Origin: Pedobacter nototheniae
GTDB taxonomy: Bacteria; Bacteroidota; Bacteroidia; Sphingobacteriales; Sphingobacteriaceae
DNA: 64,000 nucleotides
NCBI RefSeq assembly: GCF_004335085.1
Contig: NZ_RQRS01000003.1
Span: 186,001 to 250,000, forward strand
Direction: 5' to 3'
The position numbers and the translations under genes were made by a program. The notes under the pieces were generated by a model, which was given only the letters and a program-made list of their open reading frames with translations, was not told the origin of the DNA and searched no databases. Each line of letters opens with the position of its first letter. Position 1 is the stretch's first letter. Shown here one piece after another: positions 15,617 through 24,791 of the stretch.

Positions 15617-16837
15617 TTATCTTGCGTTGTAGGTCATATAGATGCGCTTAACATTTTCATGTTCTTTGCGCCCTTGTTTAATGGCTTTTTGTCGCTGCTT
15701 TTCGCTAGTCATTTTGTAGTGCTGAAATTTATTCTTAAAAATATTCAGATGAGCAATTTTGCCAATATTAGTTTTTTCGAGACCAAGTAGCCTACAAGAA
15801 TAATCACCCAACAAGAAATGATTATAGTATAAATGCAGTTCGTGCATTATACTGCGACCGATTTTGAACGGAGGATAAGCAGCGTGTATTGGTTCTTCTT
15901 GTAATGCCTGCGCCAACAATATGGTATCTGCATCACCTTCAGATTGAGTCATGGTCCAATAATATAATGCCTCAATTGCTTCAATTTCATTATTAGGCAA
16001 TAAATGTTCAGGGATTCCTAATAAATATCCTATATATTTCCAGAGGTGGAAAGTGCCTTCTAACTCTTTCTCATTTGCTACAATTCCTATTTTTTTAAGT
16101 CCAACCATATAAACTAAAGAGAAGCCAAGGTTTGTTGCAAGCATATCCCATATATTTAAAGGAATTCCCCACTTATCAGTTTCCCAATCGGTAGATTTTA
16201 AAATATTTATTCGAGAGAAAGAATGAATAAATCGCGTTTTCATAATGGCTTTAAAACCAGCTTTGTTTGCCGATAACGAATTGTTTTCAGTAACATCAAC
16301 CCAAAAAACAGTTGTTTCTGTTAAGCGCTTTGCAGCACCCTTTTTTAGTGCACCTGTATAAATTAAAGGTTTATTAATAGCTGCAGATTCATAACCACCC
16401 ATCAAACAATAATTACGAAGAACAATTAAGCCTGAGATGCCAGAACGCTGACTGAAATCAAGCCCATATTGTAATAAATCCTGATCTAGCCAATCTGGGC
16501 CAACATTAATCTGGTCAAAAAAGGTATCTAATAGCTTTTTTGAATTAGGATCAATGCTGTCTTTATTTTTCAGGTAATCATCAACAGTTTTTTGAGCCTT
16601 AACAAAACCAATTTTTTGGTGTAATTCATTTACCAATTCATCGCCTTGCTTATCAAAATCAAATAGATATGGCACAAAAGATTCTGCCTTTTTAAGGTCT
16701 AATGGATGCGGAAGTTTATTTAGTAATTCCAAACCAGCACCTTTAGTCCAATAATAATCAAATGAGGTTGTATTTATTTTGTATCGGCTAGGTTTTCTCA
16801 TGTTATCAATTGCCCAAATTTCATTCCAATAAGGCAT
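15617..16837 (-). CDS. MpaB/latex-oxygenase-type (DUF2236) oxygenase
   Basis: This 406-residue protein has the DUF2236 arrangement: an N-terminal helical part, then GLDFSQRSGISGLIVLRNYC, a block with TTVFWVDV, and the conserved RFIHSFSRINIL with the basic-His-Arg pattern that surrounds the b-type haem in characterised rubber oxygenases of the Lcp/MpaB group. A second conserved part is MTQSEGDADTILLAQALQEE. Members cleave or oxidise hydrophobic substrates; the substrate here is unknown. No signal peptide is seen, so it is predicted cytoplasmic. It stands alone, convergent with the membrane protein, and 175 bases downstream of prfC. Confidence 0.8.
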   Translation of the reverse strand: MPYWNEIWAIDNMRKPSRYKINTTSFDYYWTKGAGLELLNKLPHPLDLKKAESFVPYLFDFDKQGDELVNELHQKIGFVKAQKTVDDYLKNKDSIDPNSKKLLDTFFDQINVGPDWLDQDLLQYGLDFSQRSGISGLIVLRNYCLMGGYESAAINKPLIYTGALKKGAAKRLTETTVFWVDVTENNSLSANKAGFKAIMKTRFIHSFSRINILKSTDWETDKWGIPLNIWDMLATNLGFSLVYMVGLKKIGIVANEKELEGTFHLWKYIGYLLGIPEHLLPNNEIEAIEALYYWTMTQSEGDADTILLAQALQEEPIHAAYPPFKIGRSIMHELHLYYNHFLLGDYSCRLLGLEKTNIGKIAHLNIFKNKFQHYKMTSEKQRQKAIKQGRKEHENVKRIYMTYNAR

Positions 16838-16892
16838 TAAATTATCATTGTTTTACCATTAAAAGTGGCTTACAAATATTATCTGATATAAA

Positions 16893-16921
16893 AAGCCCTA
16901 CAAGCAGGGCTTATAGGGCTT
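16893..16921 (-). terminator. Terminator of prfC
   Basis: On the minus strand an 8-bp stem, AAGCCCTA pairing with TAGGGCTT, is followed directly by a T-run and ATAT. It lies 92 bases past the prfC stop and before the MpaB-like gene, separating the two transcripts. An inner AGGGC offers an alternative shorter pairing. Confidence 0.65.
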
Positions 16922-17012
16922 AAAATTAATCTTCTAGATTTTTATCATCTGCCATTTTTACCATTTTAGGTTAAAATTTGCAATAACATTAACCTTTAAA
17001 GGTTACAAACTA

Positions 17013-18593
17013 TTATTTAAACTCGCTTGTTTTGTAGAAATCAATATCTGGGTAATCTTGTTTTGTTAAGTTAATCATATAGTCGTTATCAGCTAAATAC
17101 ACTGGATTTGCTTCTTTATCAACTCCAATGTGCTGTTGTTTACGTTTAACAAATTCATCAAGTTTCTTCTTGTCGGTAGAGTTTACCCAACTTGAGCGGC
17201 TATAACTTAATGTACGGAAGCGACATTTTGCACCGTACTCATGTTCTAATCTAAAATTAATTACTTCGAACTGTAATTCGCCCACTGCACCAATAACTTT
17301 ACGATTACCAGGTTGCATTACAAATAGCTGTGCTACACCTTCATCTGTTAATTGCTCTATACCTTTTTCTAATTGCTTTGTACGTAGCGGATCCATATTT
17401 TCTACCTCTTTAAAAATAGATGGTGAGAAACTTGGGATCCCTTTAAATTGTAGTTTTTCACCTTCTGTTAAGGTGTCGCCAATTTTAAAGTTGCCACTAT
17501 CATATAAACCAACAACATCACCTGGCCAGGCTTCTTCCACTATACTTTTTTCATTAGCCATGAAATCCATCGGGTTAGAAAACTTTAATTTCTTATCCTG
17601 ACGGGTGTGGTAATAAAATTTATTACGCTCAAATTTGCCCGAGCAAATCCTTAAAAAAGCTATTCTATCGCGGTGTTTAGGATCTAGGTTGGCGTGAATT
17701 TTAAATACAAAACCACTAAAATTTTTCTCATCAACCAATACATCACGTTCTTCCGCTTCGCGGTGGCGCGGACTAGGTGCTATCTCAATAAAAGTATCTA
17801 AAAGTTCTTTAATCCCAAAGTTATTAATAGCACTACCAAAAAATACCGGCGCTAATAAACCTTCGGTATAAAGAGATTTATCAACAGTGCCATAAATACC
17901 TTCAACAAGTTCTACATCATCTTTAAGGTTGTTAATTTCATTTTCCTTTAAATAATCCAATAGCGATGGATCATTTAAATCGTTTGCGGCAACAACAGAA
18001 TCTGTTACCTTGGTTTTATCAGAATTAAAAAGATTTAAGTGCTTATTATAAATACTGTAAACTCCTTTAAAGGTATGTCCTTGCCCAATTGGCCATGAAA
18101 GTGGACAAAGGCTAATGTTTAATTTTTCTTCAATCTCATCCAATAAATCAAATGCTTCCTTACCCTCACGGTCCATTTTATTAATGAAGATAATTACCGG
18201 TGTATTACGCATACGGCAAACTGACATTAATTTTTCAGTTTGTTCCTCAACCCCCTTAACACAATCTACCACCAAAATAACGCTATCTACAGCGGATAAA
18301 GTTCTGTAGGTATCTTCAGCGAAATCTTTGTGGCCGGGTGTATCCAGGATATTGATGCGTTTACCGCTATATTCAAAACCCATTACCGAAGTAGCAACAG
18401 AAATTCCACGTTGCTTTTCAATCTCCATAAAATCTGAAGTATTGCTTTGATTGGCTTTATTTCTTTTTACAGCCCCAGCCGTATTAATCGCACCACCAAA
18501 AAGCAGAAACTTTTCTGTTAATGTAGTTTTACCTGCATCGGGGTGACTAATAATGGCAAAGGTTTTACGTTTTTCTATTTCAGGGTTAAGCAT
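17013..18593 (-). CDS. prfC: Peptide chain release factor 3
   Basis: RF3 is the translational GTPase that recycles RF1/RF2 from the ribosome after peptide release. At 526 residues it has the normal length. GTPase motifs are [13 protein letters not shown] (16-28), [20 protein letters not shown] and INKMDREG, and the family-specific [16 protein letters not shown] is present where EF-G has RGITI. The C-terminal domains end with [23 protein letters not shown] promoter with a perfect -7 box lies 85 bases upstream (18679-18686). It is a stand-alone gene with its own terminator. Confidence 0.95.
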   Translation of the reverse strand: MLNPEIEKRKTFAIISHPDAGKTTLTEKFLLFGGAINTAGAVKRNKANQSNTSDFMEIEKQRGISVATSVMGFEYSGKRINILDTPGHKDFAEDTYRTLSAVDSVILVVDCVKGVEEQTEKLMSVCRMRNTPVIIFINKMDREGKEAFDLLDEIEEKLNISLCPLSWPIGQGHTFKGVYSIYNKHLNLFNSDKTKVTDSVVAANDLNDPSLLDYLKENEINNLKDDVELVEGIYGTVDKSLYTEGLLAPVFFGSAINNFGIKELLDTFIEIAPSPRHREAEERDVLVDEKNFSGFVFKIHANLDPKHRDRIAFLRICSGKFERNKFYYHTRQDKKLKFSNPMDFMANEKSIVEEAWPGDVVGLYDSGNFKIGDTLTEGEKLQFKGIPSFSPSIFKEVENMDPLRTKQLEKGIEQLTDEGVAQLFVMQPGNRKVIGAVGELQFEVINFRLEHEYGAKCRFRTLSYSRSSWVNSTDKKKLDEFVKRKQQHIGVDKEANPVYLADNDYMINLTKQDYPDIDFYKTSEFK

Positions 18594-18897
18594 AATAAAA
18601 AGGAAATTATAAGATAGGAGGAAGCTTTAAAGAAATCTTGCAGAAAAAAGAAGTTTCGACTTGTGCTTCATGAGGTTGCAAAGATAGTAAAAATTAAATT
18701 ATAGAATTAAAGGATGATTGAATTAGAGAAGGAATTGAATGATGAAACTAGAGCGTAACGCCAATGCCACATTCACTCATTCAAAACTTATACATTCAAA
18801 ATTAAAAAAATCCATCCGGCTAAAATTTCTATTTTTGTATTTAATTGGTTATTTTTATTTGCCTTCCCGCATTTACCATCCACTAATTTAAAGCCTG
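18594..18897. other. Divergent prfC/helicase intergenic region with TGAATGA-type repeats
   Basis: This 304-base gap has no ORF. It carries the prfC promoter (minus, 18679-18686) and a possible -7 box TATTTTTG at 18830-18837 for the helicase (plus, 60 bases before its ATG). Its middle (18710-18800) is built from GAATTGAATGA-like words and their complements. CATTCACTCATTCAAAAC at 18774-18791 is identical, on the opposite strand, to bases of the inverted repeat beyond the response regulator gene near 59566-59583. Confidence 0.45.
18679..18686 (-). promoter_or_regulatory. -7 box of prfC
   Basis: On the minus strand the bases read TATCTTTG followed by CA, an exact match to TAnnTTTG with the favoured pyrimidine next. 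It lies 85 bases before the prfC ATG. The -33 element is not clear. Confidence 0.5.
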
Positions 18898-21168
18898 ATG
18901 CCCGATTTAGAAGAGTCGATCTTGCCTGCAGAAATTGCGGCTAAATTTGTTAATTATACATCCAAGCATGTTTTTTTAACCGGAAAAGCCGGTACAGGGA
19001 AAACTACTTTTTTGCGTAAGCTAATTCAGGCAACGCACAAAAAAGTATTAATTGCTGCGCCAACAGGCATTGCGGCTATTAATGCTGCGGGAGTTACTAT
19101 TCATTCTCTTTTTCAATTGCCTTTTGGTGCCTTTTTCCCTGATGCTGCAAGTCAAATTATAAATGAAAATATCAGTTTTAACTTTAACACACCTCGTACA
19201 ATAGTAAAACACCTTAACATGCAAGGTAATAAACGCCGCATGTTACAGGAGCTAGAATTGTTGGTTATTGATGAAGTAAGCATGTTGCGAGCAGATATGC
19301 TCGATGCTATCGATTTTTCTCTACGTTATATCAGAAGAAATAGAAATGTACCTTTTGGTGGCGTTCAGCTTTTATTTATTGGCGATTTACATCAGCTGCC
19401 TCCGGTAGTTAAAAATGATGAATGGCGAGTAATGGCTCATTTTTATAAAAGTATTTACTTTTTTGATGCACTTGCCTTAAAGGATAATCCACCTATTTAT
19501 ATTGAGTTGGATAAAATTTATCGTCAAAATGACGACGTTTTTATAGGCTTGTTAAATAACTTAAGGAACAATAAGATTACTGTAGAGGATACTGCATTGC
19601 TTAAATCGCATTTCAGGCAAGATTTTAAACCTGCGGCTGATGAAAACTATATTACACTTACCACTCACAATAATAAAGCTGATAGTATTAACCGCGAACG
19701 CTTAACTCAACTGGAAACAAAATCTTATTTTTTTTATGCCAAAATTCAAGGTGATTTTAATGAATATGCTTATCCAAATGATAAAAGCTTGGAGCTTAAA
19801 GTTGGTGCTCAGGTGATGTTTATTAAAAATGATATGGGCATCGAAAAGCGCTATTACAATGGCAAAATAGGGGTTGTGCATAACATTGGCAAAGATTTAA
19901 TTGAAATTGAACTCCCAGAAGATAAAATTGTTATCGCCATTTCTCCATACACATGGGAAAACGTAAAATATAAACTTAATGAGGTAACTAATGAAATAGA
20001 AGAAAATGTTGCAGGTTCTTTTATTCAATATCCTATAAAACTAGCTTGGGCAATTACAGTACATAAAAGCCAGGGTTTAACGTTTGATAAAGCTATTATT
20101 GATGTTGGCGATGCTTTTGCACCCGGACAAGCTTATGTGGCGCTCTCTCGATTAAGATCTTTAAAGGGGCTTATTTTAACTTCGCATTTGCGTGATGGTG
20201 GTTTGCAACAGGATCAAAATATTCATTACTTTTCTAAAAGTAAACAACCGGCTGATGTTTTAAACGATCAAATTAGTGCAGAAAGTTATAGTTTCATTAA
20301 AAGCTATTTATTAACGGCCTTCGATTTAAATATCATTCGTTATTACATTAAGGAACATGTGCAAACTTTTGATAAAAGTGAGGGTAAATCTACAAAACAG
20401 AAGCATGATGATTGGACAACTGCTTTATATGTAGATTTTCAAAAGATTACAGCAACAGCCGATACATTTATCAATCAATTAAAAGCCATGCTTGCCCAGC
20501 AAACGGAGCATACTTTGTTTAATGTTTCTAAAAGGGTAGATGCTGCACTTAAATATTTTAATCCTTTAGTAAAGGGCATTTCCGATCGGTTTTTACATCA
20601 TATAGAAAGTGTAAAAGAAGAAAAGCAGGTTAAAACTTATTTAACTGAATTGCTGGAACTGGAGATTTTGGTTTATGAGCAGCTAAAGAAAATGCACAAA
20701 AGTAAGGCCTTGTTAAAGGCAATTATTGATGGCAAAGAATTTAGTAAGGCAGATACCGATGCTTTGTTAAATAGTGTTGAAAGAAACCAGCAGTTGCAAA
20801 AGGCTGTACAACTAAAGGGAGCGGTGCTTAAGGTAAAAACGCCTGTTGAAAAGAAAAAGAAGGATCCGAAGCCTGATACAAAGTTGGTGACTTTTGAAAT
20901 GTATAATCAAGGAAAAACTTTGCAAGAAATTGCGAAGGAACGTGGCTTATCTTTAACCACAATTGAAGGGCATTTGGCATATTATGTATCAACCAAGCAA
21001 CTTGATGTGAGGTCTTTTGTGAGATCAAATAAACTTAAAAATATTATTGCCGCGATAGAAAACCTGGAAACTAAATCGCTAAAGGTGGTTAAGGATTTTC
21101 TTGGAAACGATTATACTTTTGGAGAAATTAAAATGGCGCTTGCTTCTTTATTCCCAAGTGAAGATTAG
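18898..21168 (+). CDS. Pif1/RecD-like helicase with C-terminal HTH domain
   Basis: This is a superfamily 1B DNA helicase of 756 residues. Walker A is GKAGTGKT (29-36), Walker B is LLVIDEVSMLRADM (about 120-133), motif III is GDLHQLPPV, and the late motifs are ITVHKSQGLTFDKAIIDVG and AYVALSRLRSLKGLIL. Residues from about 440 to 680 form a helical, charged region. The last ~80 residues contain FEMYNQGKTLQEIAKERGLS, a helix-turn-helix of the type found at RecQ C termini. It probably unwinds DNA 5' to 3' in repair or replication; that is family inference. It has a candidate promoter at 18830 and stands alone. Confidence 0.87.
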   Translation: MPDLEESILPAEIAAKFVNYTSKHVFLTGKAGTGKTTFLRKLIQATHKKVLIAAPTGIAAINAAGVTIHSLFQLPFGAFFPDAASQIINENISFNFNTPRTIVKHLNMQGNKRRMLQELELLVIDEVSMLRADMLDAIDFSLRYIRRNRNVPFGGVQLLFIGDLHQLPPVVKNDEWRVMAHFYKSIYFFDALALKDNPPIYIELDKIYRQNDDVFIGLLNNLRNNKITVEDTALLKSHFRQDFKPAADENYITLTTHNNKADSINRERLTQLETKSYFFYAKIQGDFNEYAYPNDKSLELKVGAQVMFIKNDMGIEKRYYNGKIGVVHNIGKDLIEIELPEDKIVIAISPYTWENVKYKLNEVTNEIEENVAGSFIQYPIKLAWAITVHKSQGLTFDKAIIDVGDAFAPGQAYVALSRLRSLKGLILTSHLRDGGLQQDQNIHYFSKSKQPADVLNDQISAESYSFIKSYLLTAFDLNIIRYYIKEHVQTFDKSEGKSTKQKHDDWTTALYVDFQKITATADTFINQLKAMLAQQTEHTLFNVSKRVDAALKYFNPLVKGISDRFLHHIESVKEEKQVKTYLTELLELEILVYEQLKKMHKSKALLKAIIDGKEFSKADTDALLNSVERNQQLQKAVQLKGAVLKVKTPVEKKKKDPKPDTKLVTFEMYNQGKTLQEIAKERGLSLTTIEGHLAYYVSTKQLDVRSFVRSNKLKNIIAAIENLETKSLKVVKDFLGNDYTFGEIKMALASLFPSED

Positions 21169-21179
21169 TTTTTGCACTA

Positions 21180-21389
21180 TTTAAGATATATAAGAAGGTA
21201 GACAAGAGATGTGAATTAGGTTTTGAACCATTTAAGACATATAAGGATATTTAAGAAGGTAGAGAAGAGATGTGAATTAGGTTTTGAGCCATTTAAGACA
21301 TAGAAGGACATTTAAGAAGGTAAAGAAAAGATGTGGATTAGGTTTTGACCAATTGCATATAAAGACATTTAAATAAATAGAGGGAAATA
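21180..21389 (+). repeat. 60-61 bp tandem repeat upstream of the GxxExxY gene
   Basis: Imperfect units begin with CCATTTAAGACATATAAGG-type sequence at 21228, 21289 and 21349 (a first, shorter unit at about 21180), giving periods of 61 and 60 bp. Each contains TTTAAGAAGGTA, then GAAGAGATGTGAATTAGG, then TTTTGA. The last unit decays into the GxxExxY start region. A diverged inverted copy of the unit start lies after the gene at 21811-21843, so the gene is bracketed. Confidence 0.75.
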
Positions 21390-21390
21390 T

Positions 21391-21795
21391 ATGGATAGGG
21401 TAACTTTAAAGAATTTAGTTTATAAAGTAAACGGAGCTGCAATTGAAGTACATAAATCTTTAGGGCCTGGACTGCTAGAAAGTGTTTATCACAAATGTTT
21501 AAAGCATGAACTTACCATTCGTGAAGTCGGCTTTAAATCAGAAATGTTAGTGCCTGTTTATTATAAGGATCTTTTAATCGAAACCGAACTCTATTGTGAT
21601 CTGTTTATTGAAGGTTATTTGGTAGTTGAACTAAAAGCCATAGAAAAAGTCTTACCTATTCACGAAGCACAGCTATTAACTTATATGAAATTGCTAAGTG
21701 CGCCAATGGGTTTAATGATAAATTTTAATTGCTTAAATATATTTGAAGCTGGACAAAGAACTTATGTAAATGAATTCTACAGGTATTTACATTAA
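21391..21795 (+). CDS. GxxExxY protein (PDDEXK-like nuclease fold)
   Basis: This is a 134-residue protein with the name-giving motif G27-L-L-E30-S-V-Y33 preceded by NGAAIEVHKSLGPG. A nuclease-like core follows: Asp70 in LYCDLFIEG, Glu80 and Lys82 in VVELKAIEK, and HEAQLLTYMK (91-100). That D-ExK spacing places it in the PDDEXK_3 group. Homologues are common, free-standing and often multicopy in Bacteroidota; no activity is established to my knowledge. It has upstream tandem repeats and an inverted copy downstream, as if carried in as a cassette. It lies between the helicase and a SprT-like gene. Confidence 0.88.
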   Translation: MDRVTLKNLVYKVNGAAIEVHKSLGPGLLESVYHKCLKHELTIREVGFKSEMLVPVYYKDLLIETELYCDLFIEGYLVVELKAIEKVLPIHEAQLLTYMKLLSAPMGLMINFNCLNIFEAGQRTYVNEFYRYLH

Positions 21796-21810
21796 AACTT
21801 ATAAAAACTG

Positions 21811-21843
21811 CCATTTCTAAATGTTCTTATATATCTTATGTGG
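21811..21843 (-). repeat. Inverted, diverged copy of the upstream 60-bp unit start
   Basis: Read on the minus strand, this begins CCACATAAGATATATAAGAA and ends ATTTAGAAATGG. It matches the unit starts upstream of the GxxExxY gene (CCATTTAAGACATATAAGG, with TATTTAAGAAGG) at roughly three of four positions by hand alignment. It gives an inverted-repeat pair around the gene. Confidence 0.5.
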
Positions 21844-21861
21844 TAAAAGTTTTAAAATATT

Positions 21862-21869
21862 TATCTTAG
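21862..21869 (+). promoter_or_regulatory. -7-like box four bases before the SprT-like GTG start
   Basis: TATCTTAG is one mismatch from TAnnTTTG. It is followed by exactly four bases (CCCT) and then the GTG at 21874, the same geometry as four other genes in this window. It supports GTG 21874 as start codon and a leaderless mRNA. Confidence 0.4.
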
Positions 21870-21873
21870 CCCT

Positions 21874-22482
21874 GTGGAGAAAGTTAATGTTTTAGCGCAA
21901 TATATGCCTGCTGAGGCAGCACCGCTAATTGCTAAGTGGATAGATTATTTTCAATGCGAATTTAAAATAGCCAAAACCCGTTCTACTAAACTTGGCGATT
22001 ACCGCCATCCTTATCGTAATAAAGGACACAGGATTTCTGTAAATTTTAATCTGAATCATTATTCTTTTCTGGTTACCACAGTACACGAATTTGCACATTT
22101 ATTAACGTGGAATGATTTTAAAAATAAGGTGAAACCACATGGAACCGAATGGAAAAATAACTTTAAACGAATGATGGTTCCATTCTTTGATATGAAGATT
22201 TTCCCAGAAGATGTACACAAGGCGATCAACAATTACATGTCTAATCCGGCAGCTTCCAGTTGCTCTGATTTGCATTTATCAAGGGCTTTAAAGAAATATG
22301 ATTCGGCACAAACCGATACCTTACATTTAGAGCAATTGCCCCTGCACGCTAATTTTAAAATTAAAGATGGAAGACGTTTTATCAAAGGTGATAGAATTAG
22401 AAAACGCTATCGTTGTGTTTGCTTGGATGATAAGCGAATCTATCTTTTTAATCCTTTGGCCGAAGTTTTTTTAATAGAATAA
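21874..22482 (+). CDS. SprT-like zinc metalloprotein
   Basis: This is a 202-residue protein with a SprT-like domain in its first ~120 residues. The zinc site is HEFAH at 71-75 (in TTVHEFAHLLTW), and a third ligand probably lies around KPHGTEWKNNFKRM, where His follows Pro. This layout is shared with SprT/Spartan proteases that clear DNA-protein crosslinks, but bacterial members are uncharacterised. The C-terminal ~70 residues contain RFIKGDRIRKRYRCVCL, a basic beta region in place of the usual zinc ribbon (only two Cys seen). The start is GTG, supported by the -7-like box directly upstream. Confidence 0.82.
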   Translation: MEKVNVLAQYMPAEAAPLIAKWIDYFQCEFKIAKTRSTKLGDYRHPYRNKGHRISVNFNLNHYSFLVTTVHEFAHLLTWNDFKNKVKPHGTEWKNNFKRMMVPFFDMKIFPEDVHKAINNYMSNPAASSCSDLHLSRALKKYDSAQTDTLHLEQLPLHANFKIKDGRRFIKGDRIRKRYRCVCLDDKRIYLFNPLAEVFLIE

Positions 22483-22490
22483 AATAAAAT

Positions 22491-22506
22491 GCTACCTGGC
22501 GAGGTA
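22491..22506. terminator. Weak hairpin after the SprT-like gene
   Basis: CTACCT-GGCG-AGGTAG forms a perfect 6-bp stem eight bases past the stop codon. Only a short ATTTA follows, so termination is doubtful. The rest of the 212-base convergent gap to the adenine deaminase gene shows nothing I can name. Confidence 0.3.
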
Positions 22507-22694
22507 GATTTAGATCCCTTACTTTACAACCCATAGTTAGTTTCATAAGTTTTTAGGTTCGGAATATTAAGCTGCCTGTTAAAAACATCAAATTATACGC
22601 CCCGAACTTTAAGCTATAGGTTATACAGCACTAATTATGTGTGTTGAATATCAAGCTACGTATTTAGAACGCTTAAGTTGTAATTCCTTAAAAA

Positions 22695-24335
22695 CTACAA
22701 AAACTTAAATTCATCACCATCAAATAAACCTTTGTCGCTTAATTTTAAGTGAGGGATAACGAGTAAAGCCATAAAAGAAAGCGTCATGAAAGGGGCAATT
22801 AAAGTAGAACCCAATTCTTTTGCAAATTTATCAATAGATGTATAACGATCTGCAACCTCATAACCATTATGATTGCTCATTAAACCCGCTACGGGTAGTG
22901 GTAAAATTTCCTCTTTTCCATTGCCTAGAGCTGCAACTCCGCCCGTTTCTTTAATAATTAAATTAACAGCCTCGCAAATACTTTTATCATCAATGCCAAC
23001 AGCTATAATATTATGGCTATCGTGGGCAACACTAGATGCTATAGCACCATTTTTTAAGCCGAAATTTTTAACAAACGAAACCGCTATGGGTGCATTATGA
23101 TAGCGATTAACAACAACCATTTTTAGAATGTCGTTTTCTAAATCACTAACTATATTTCCATTTTCAACTTTAGGCTTATGAAATAATTTCTTAGTAATCA
23201 ACTGGCCATCCAGAGCCTCAATAACAGGAATTTCAATCTGCTCGGTAAATGGATAAATAAAATCTTTTTCGTTTTTTAAACTACAAGAAAATTGATTAAC
23301 AGATTCGCGGTCTGCAATATGTTTTACCCAATCTCCTACAACCTTACCATCTTGAGCGAGTAAAATTCCATCAATGTAAGTTTGCTTAATTTTAAAGTTT
23401 AATAAGTCCTCTGCAACAATAAAATCAGCAAAATCACCAACATTTAACGTTCCTACATCTAGTTTATAATGAAGAACCGGATTAATACAGGCCGCTTGTA
23501 GTACATTGAAAACATCAATACCTTTTGCTATGGCCCTTGCACAAAGCTCATTAATATGATTTTCGACAAGGCTATCAGGATGTTTGTCATCGCTGCAAAA
23601 CATCATCATTTCTGGCCAGTCATTTAGTAAGTCAATCAGGGCTTCAAAATTTTTCGCGGCACTACCTTCTCTAATCAGGATTTTCATTCCCCTTTGTAAT
23701 TTATCTAGCGCCTCTTCTGCTGTAAAACACTCATGATCGGTATAAATCCCGGCATCAATATATTGTTGCACAGCATCTCCACGTAAGCCAGGAGCGTGCC
23801 CATCAACAGGTTTACCTAATTCATGAGCAGCGGCAATCTTTTTAAGCACTTCTTCATCTTTATACAAAACGCCTGGAAAATTCATCATTTCACTCAGGTA
23901 TTTTATTTCGGGACGTTCTAAAAGTTTTTTAACATCATCGTGATTTAATTCAGCACCAGCAGTTTCAAAAATTGTTGCGGGAACACAGCTTGGGGCACCG
24001 AAATTAAATTTGAAAGGAACGGTATTGCCATTGTCGATCATAAATTCTACACCTTCCATGCCACAAACATTGGCAATTTCATGCGGATCGCTTATAGTTG
24101 AAACCGTACCGTGAACAACCGCTAAACGTGCAAATTCACTCGGAATAAGCATGCTACTTTCTATATGTACATGGCTATCAATAAAGCCTGGAAGGATATA
24201 GTTTGAATCTTTTTTGGCTGAATTTGCTAGGGAATTGATGGATTTTATTTTACCGTCTTCAACTTCAACCTCACCAAAAAAAATAGTTCTTTTGGCAATG
24301 TCAACAATATTACCTTCAACTTTAAAATTGCTCAT
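22695..24335 (-). CDS. ade: Adenine deaminase
   Basis: This enzyme converts adenine to hypoxanthine in purine salvage. It is an amidohydrolase-superfamily protein of 546 residues, the normal length. The metal motif HVH lies at 55-57 in [17 protein letters not shown], followed by [46 protein letters not shown] and FCSDDKHPD. The C-terminal domain has [14 protein letters not shown] and [10 protein letters not shown], also typical of Ade rather than dihydroorotase. It lies 22 bases after the PH-domain gene and is probably the last gene of the lutB-E1 transcript. Confidence 0.93.
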   Translation of the reverse strand: MSNFKVEGNIVDIAKRTIFFGEVEVEDGKIKSINSLANSAKKDSNYILPGFIDSHVHIESSMLIPSEFARLAVVHGTVSTISDPHEIANVCGMEGVEFMIDNGNTVPFKFNFGAPSCVPATIFETAGAELNHDDVKKLLERPEIKYLSEMMNFPGVLYKDEEVLKKIAAAHELGKPVDGHAPGLRGDAVQQYIDAGIYTDHECFTAEEALDKLQRGMKILIREGSAAKNFEALIDLLNDWPEMMMFCSDDKHPDSLVENHINELCARAIAKGIDVFNVLQAACINPVLHYKLDVGTLNVGDFADFIVAEDLLNFKIKQTYIDGILLAQDGKVVGDWVKHIADRESVNQFSCSLKNEKDFIYPFTEQIEIPVIEALDGQLITKKLFHKPKVENGNIVSDLENDILKMVVVNRYHNAPIAVSFVKNFGLKNGAIASSVAHDSHNIIAVGIDDKSICEAVNLIIKETGGVAALGNGKEEILPLPVAGLMSNHNGYEVADRYTSIDKFAKELGSTLIAPFMTLSFMALLVIPHLKLSDKGLFDGDEFKFL

Positions 24336-24357
24336 GTTTTGTGTTTTTAGCTATCTG

Positions 24358-24789
24358 CTATTTTATATCGACTTTTATTGCGGGATTGATTTTTAATAAT
24401 GCCGTAATAAAATCTTTTTCACGCTCGGGGCTTAAATAAATTTCATCCCAGCGATTATATTTTACAATTATTCCTTTACTAGCCGTTGCAGGCTTCAAGC
24501 CAACAAAATTACTTGCATTAGTTTGTATTTCTATTATTTGAGCGATCAATATTTTGCCATTTATTGGTCCACTTCTATACATCAGCTTGTTATCCTCTAT
24601 TTTATAATAAGTAATAAAGTACATCCATAATAAAAAGGCGATTGTTGCCACACAAATAACTGTAGAAAATACGGTTGAGAAAGCTGAATCACTGTTTAGA
24701 TCACTAAAAATTGTTGTACTCAGGGATAAGATAACAACGGCTATAATCATGATTTTAAACCGTGTACTTTTTCTGCTGTTAAATTTCAT
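24358..24789 (-). CDS. Small membrane protein with bacterial PH domain
   Basis: This is a 143-residue protein with two hydrophobic segments (about 13-31 and 38-60). After them comes a compact beta domain: YYKIEDNKLMYRSGPINGK, then IPL-type strand IAQIIEIQTN, and YNRWDEIYLSPEREKDFI. This order (membrane hairpin, 'Y.I.D..L..R.G', 'I.....I', 'SP...+.F') is the bPH_4 (formerly DUF1200) layout. The function of the family is unknown. It starts two bases after the E1 stop on the same strand, so it is cotranscribed. Confidence 0.8.
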   Translation of the reverse strand: MKFNSRKSTRFKIMIIAVVILSLSTTIFSDLNSDSAFSTVFSTVICVATIAFLLWMYFITYYKIEDNKLMYRSGPINGKILIAQIIEIQTNASNFVGLKPATASKGIIVKYNRWDEIYLSPEREKDFITALLKINPAIKVDIK

Positions 24790-24791
24790 TT

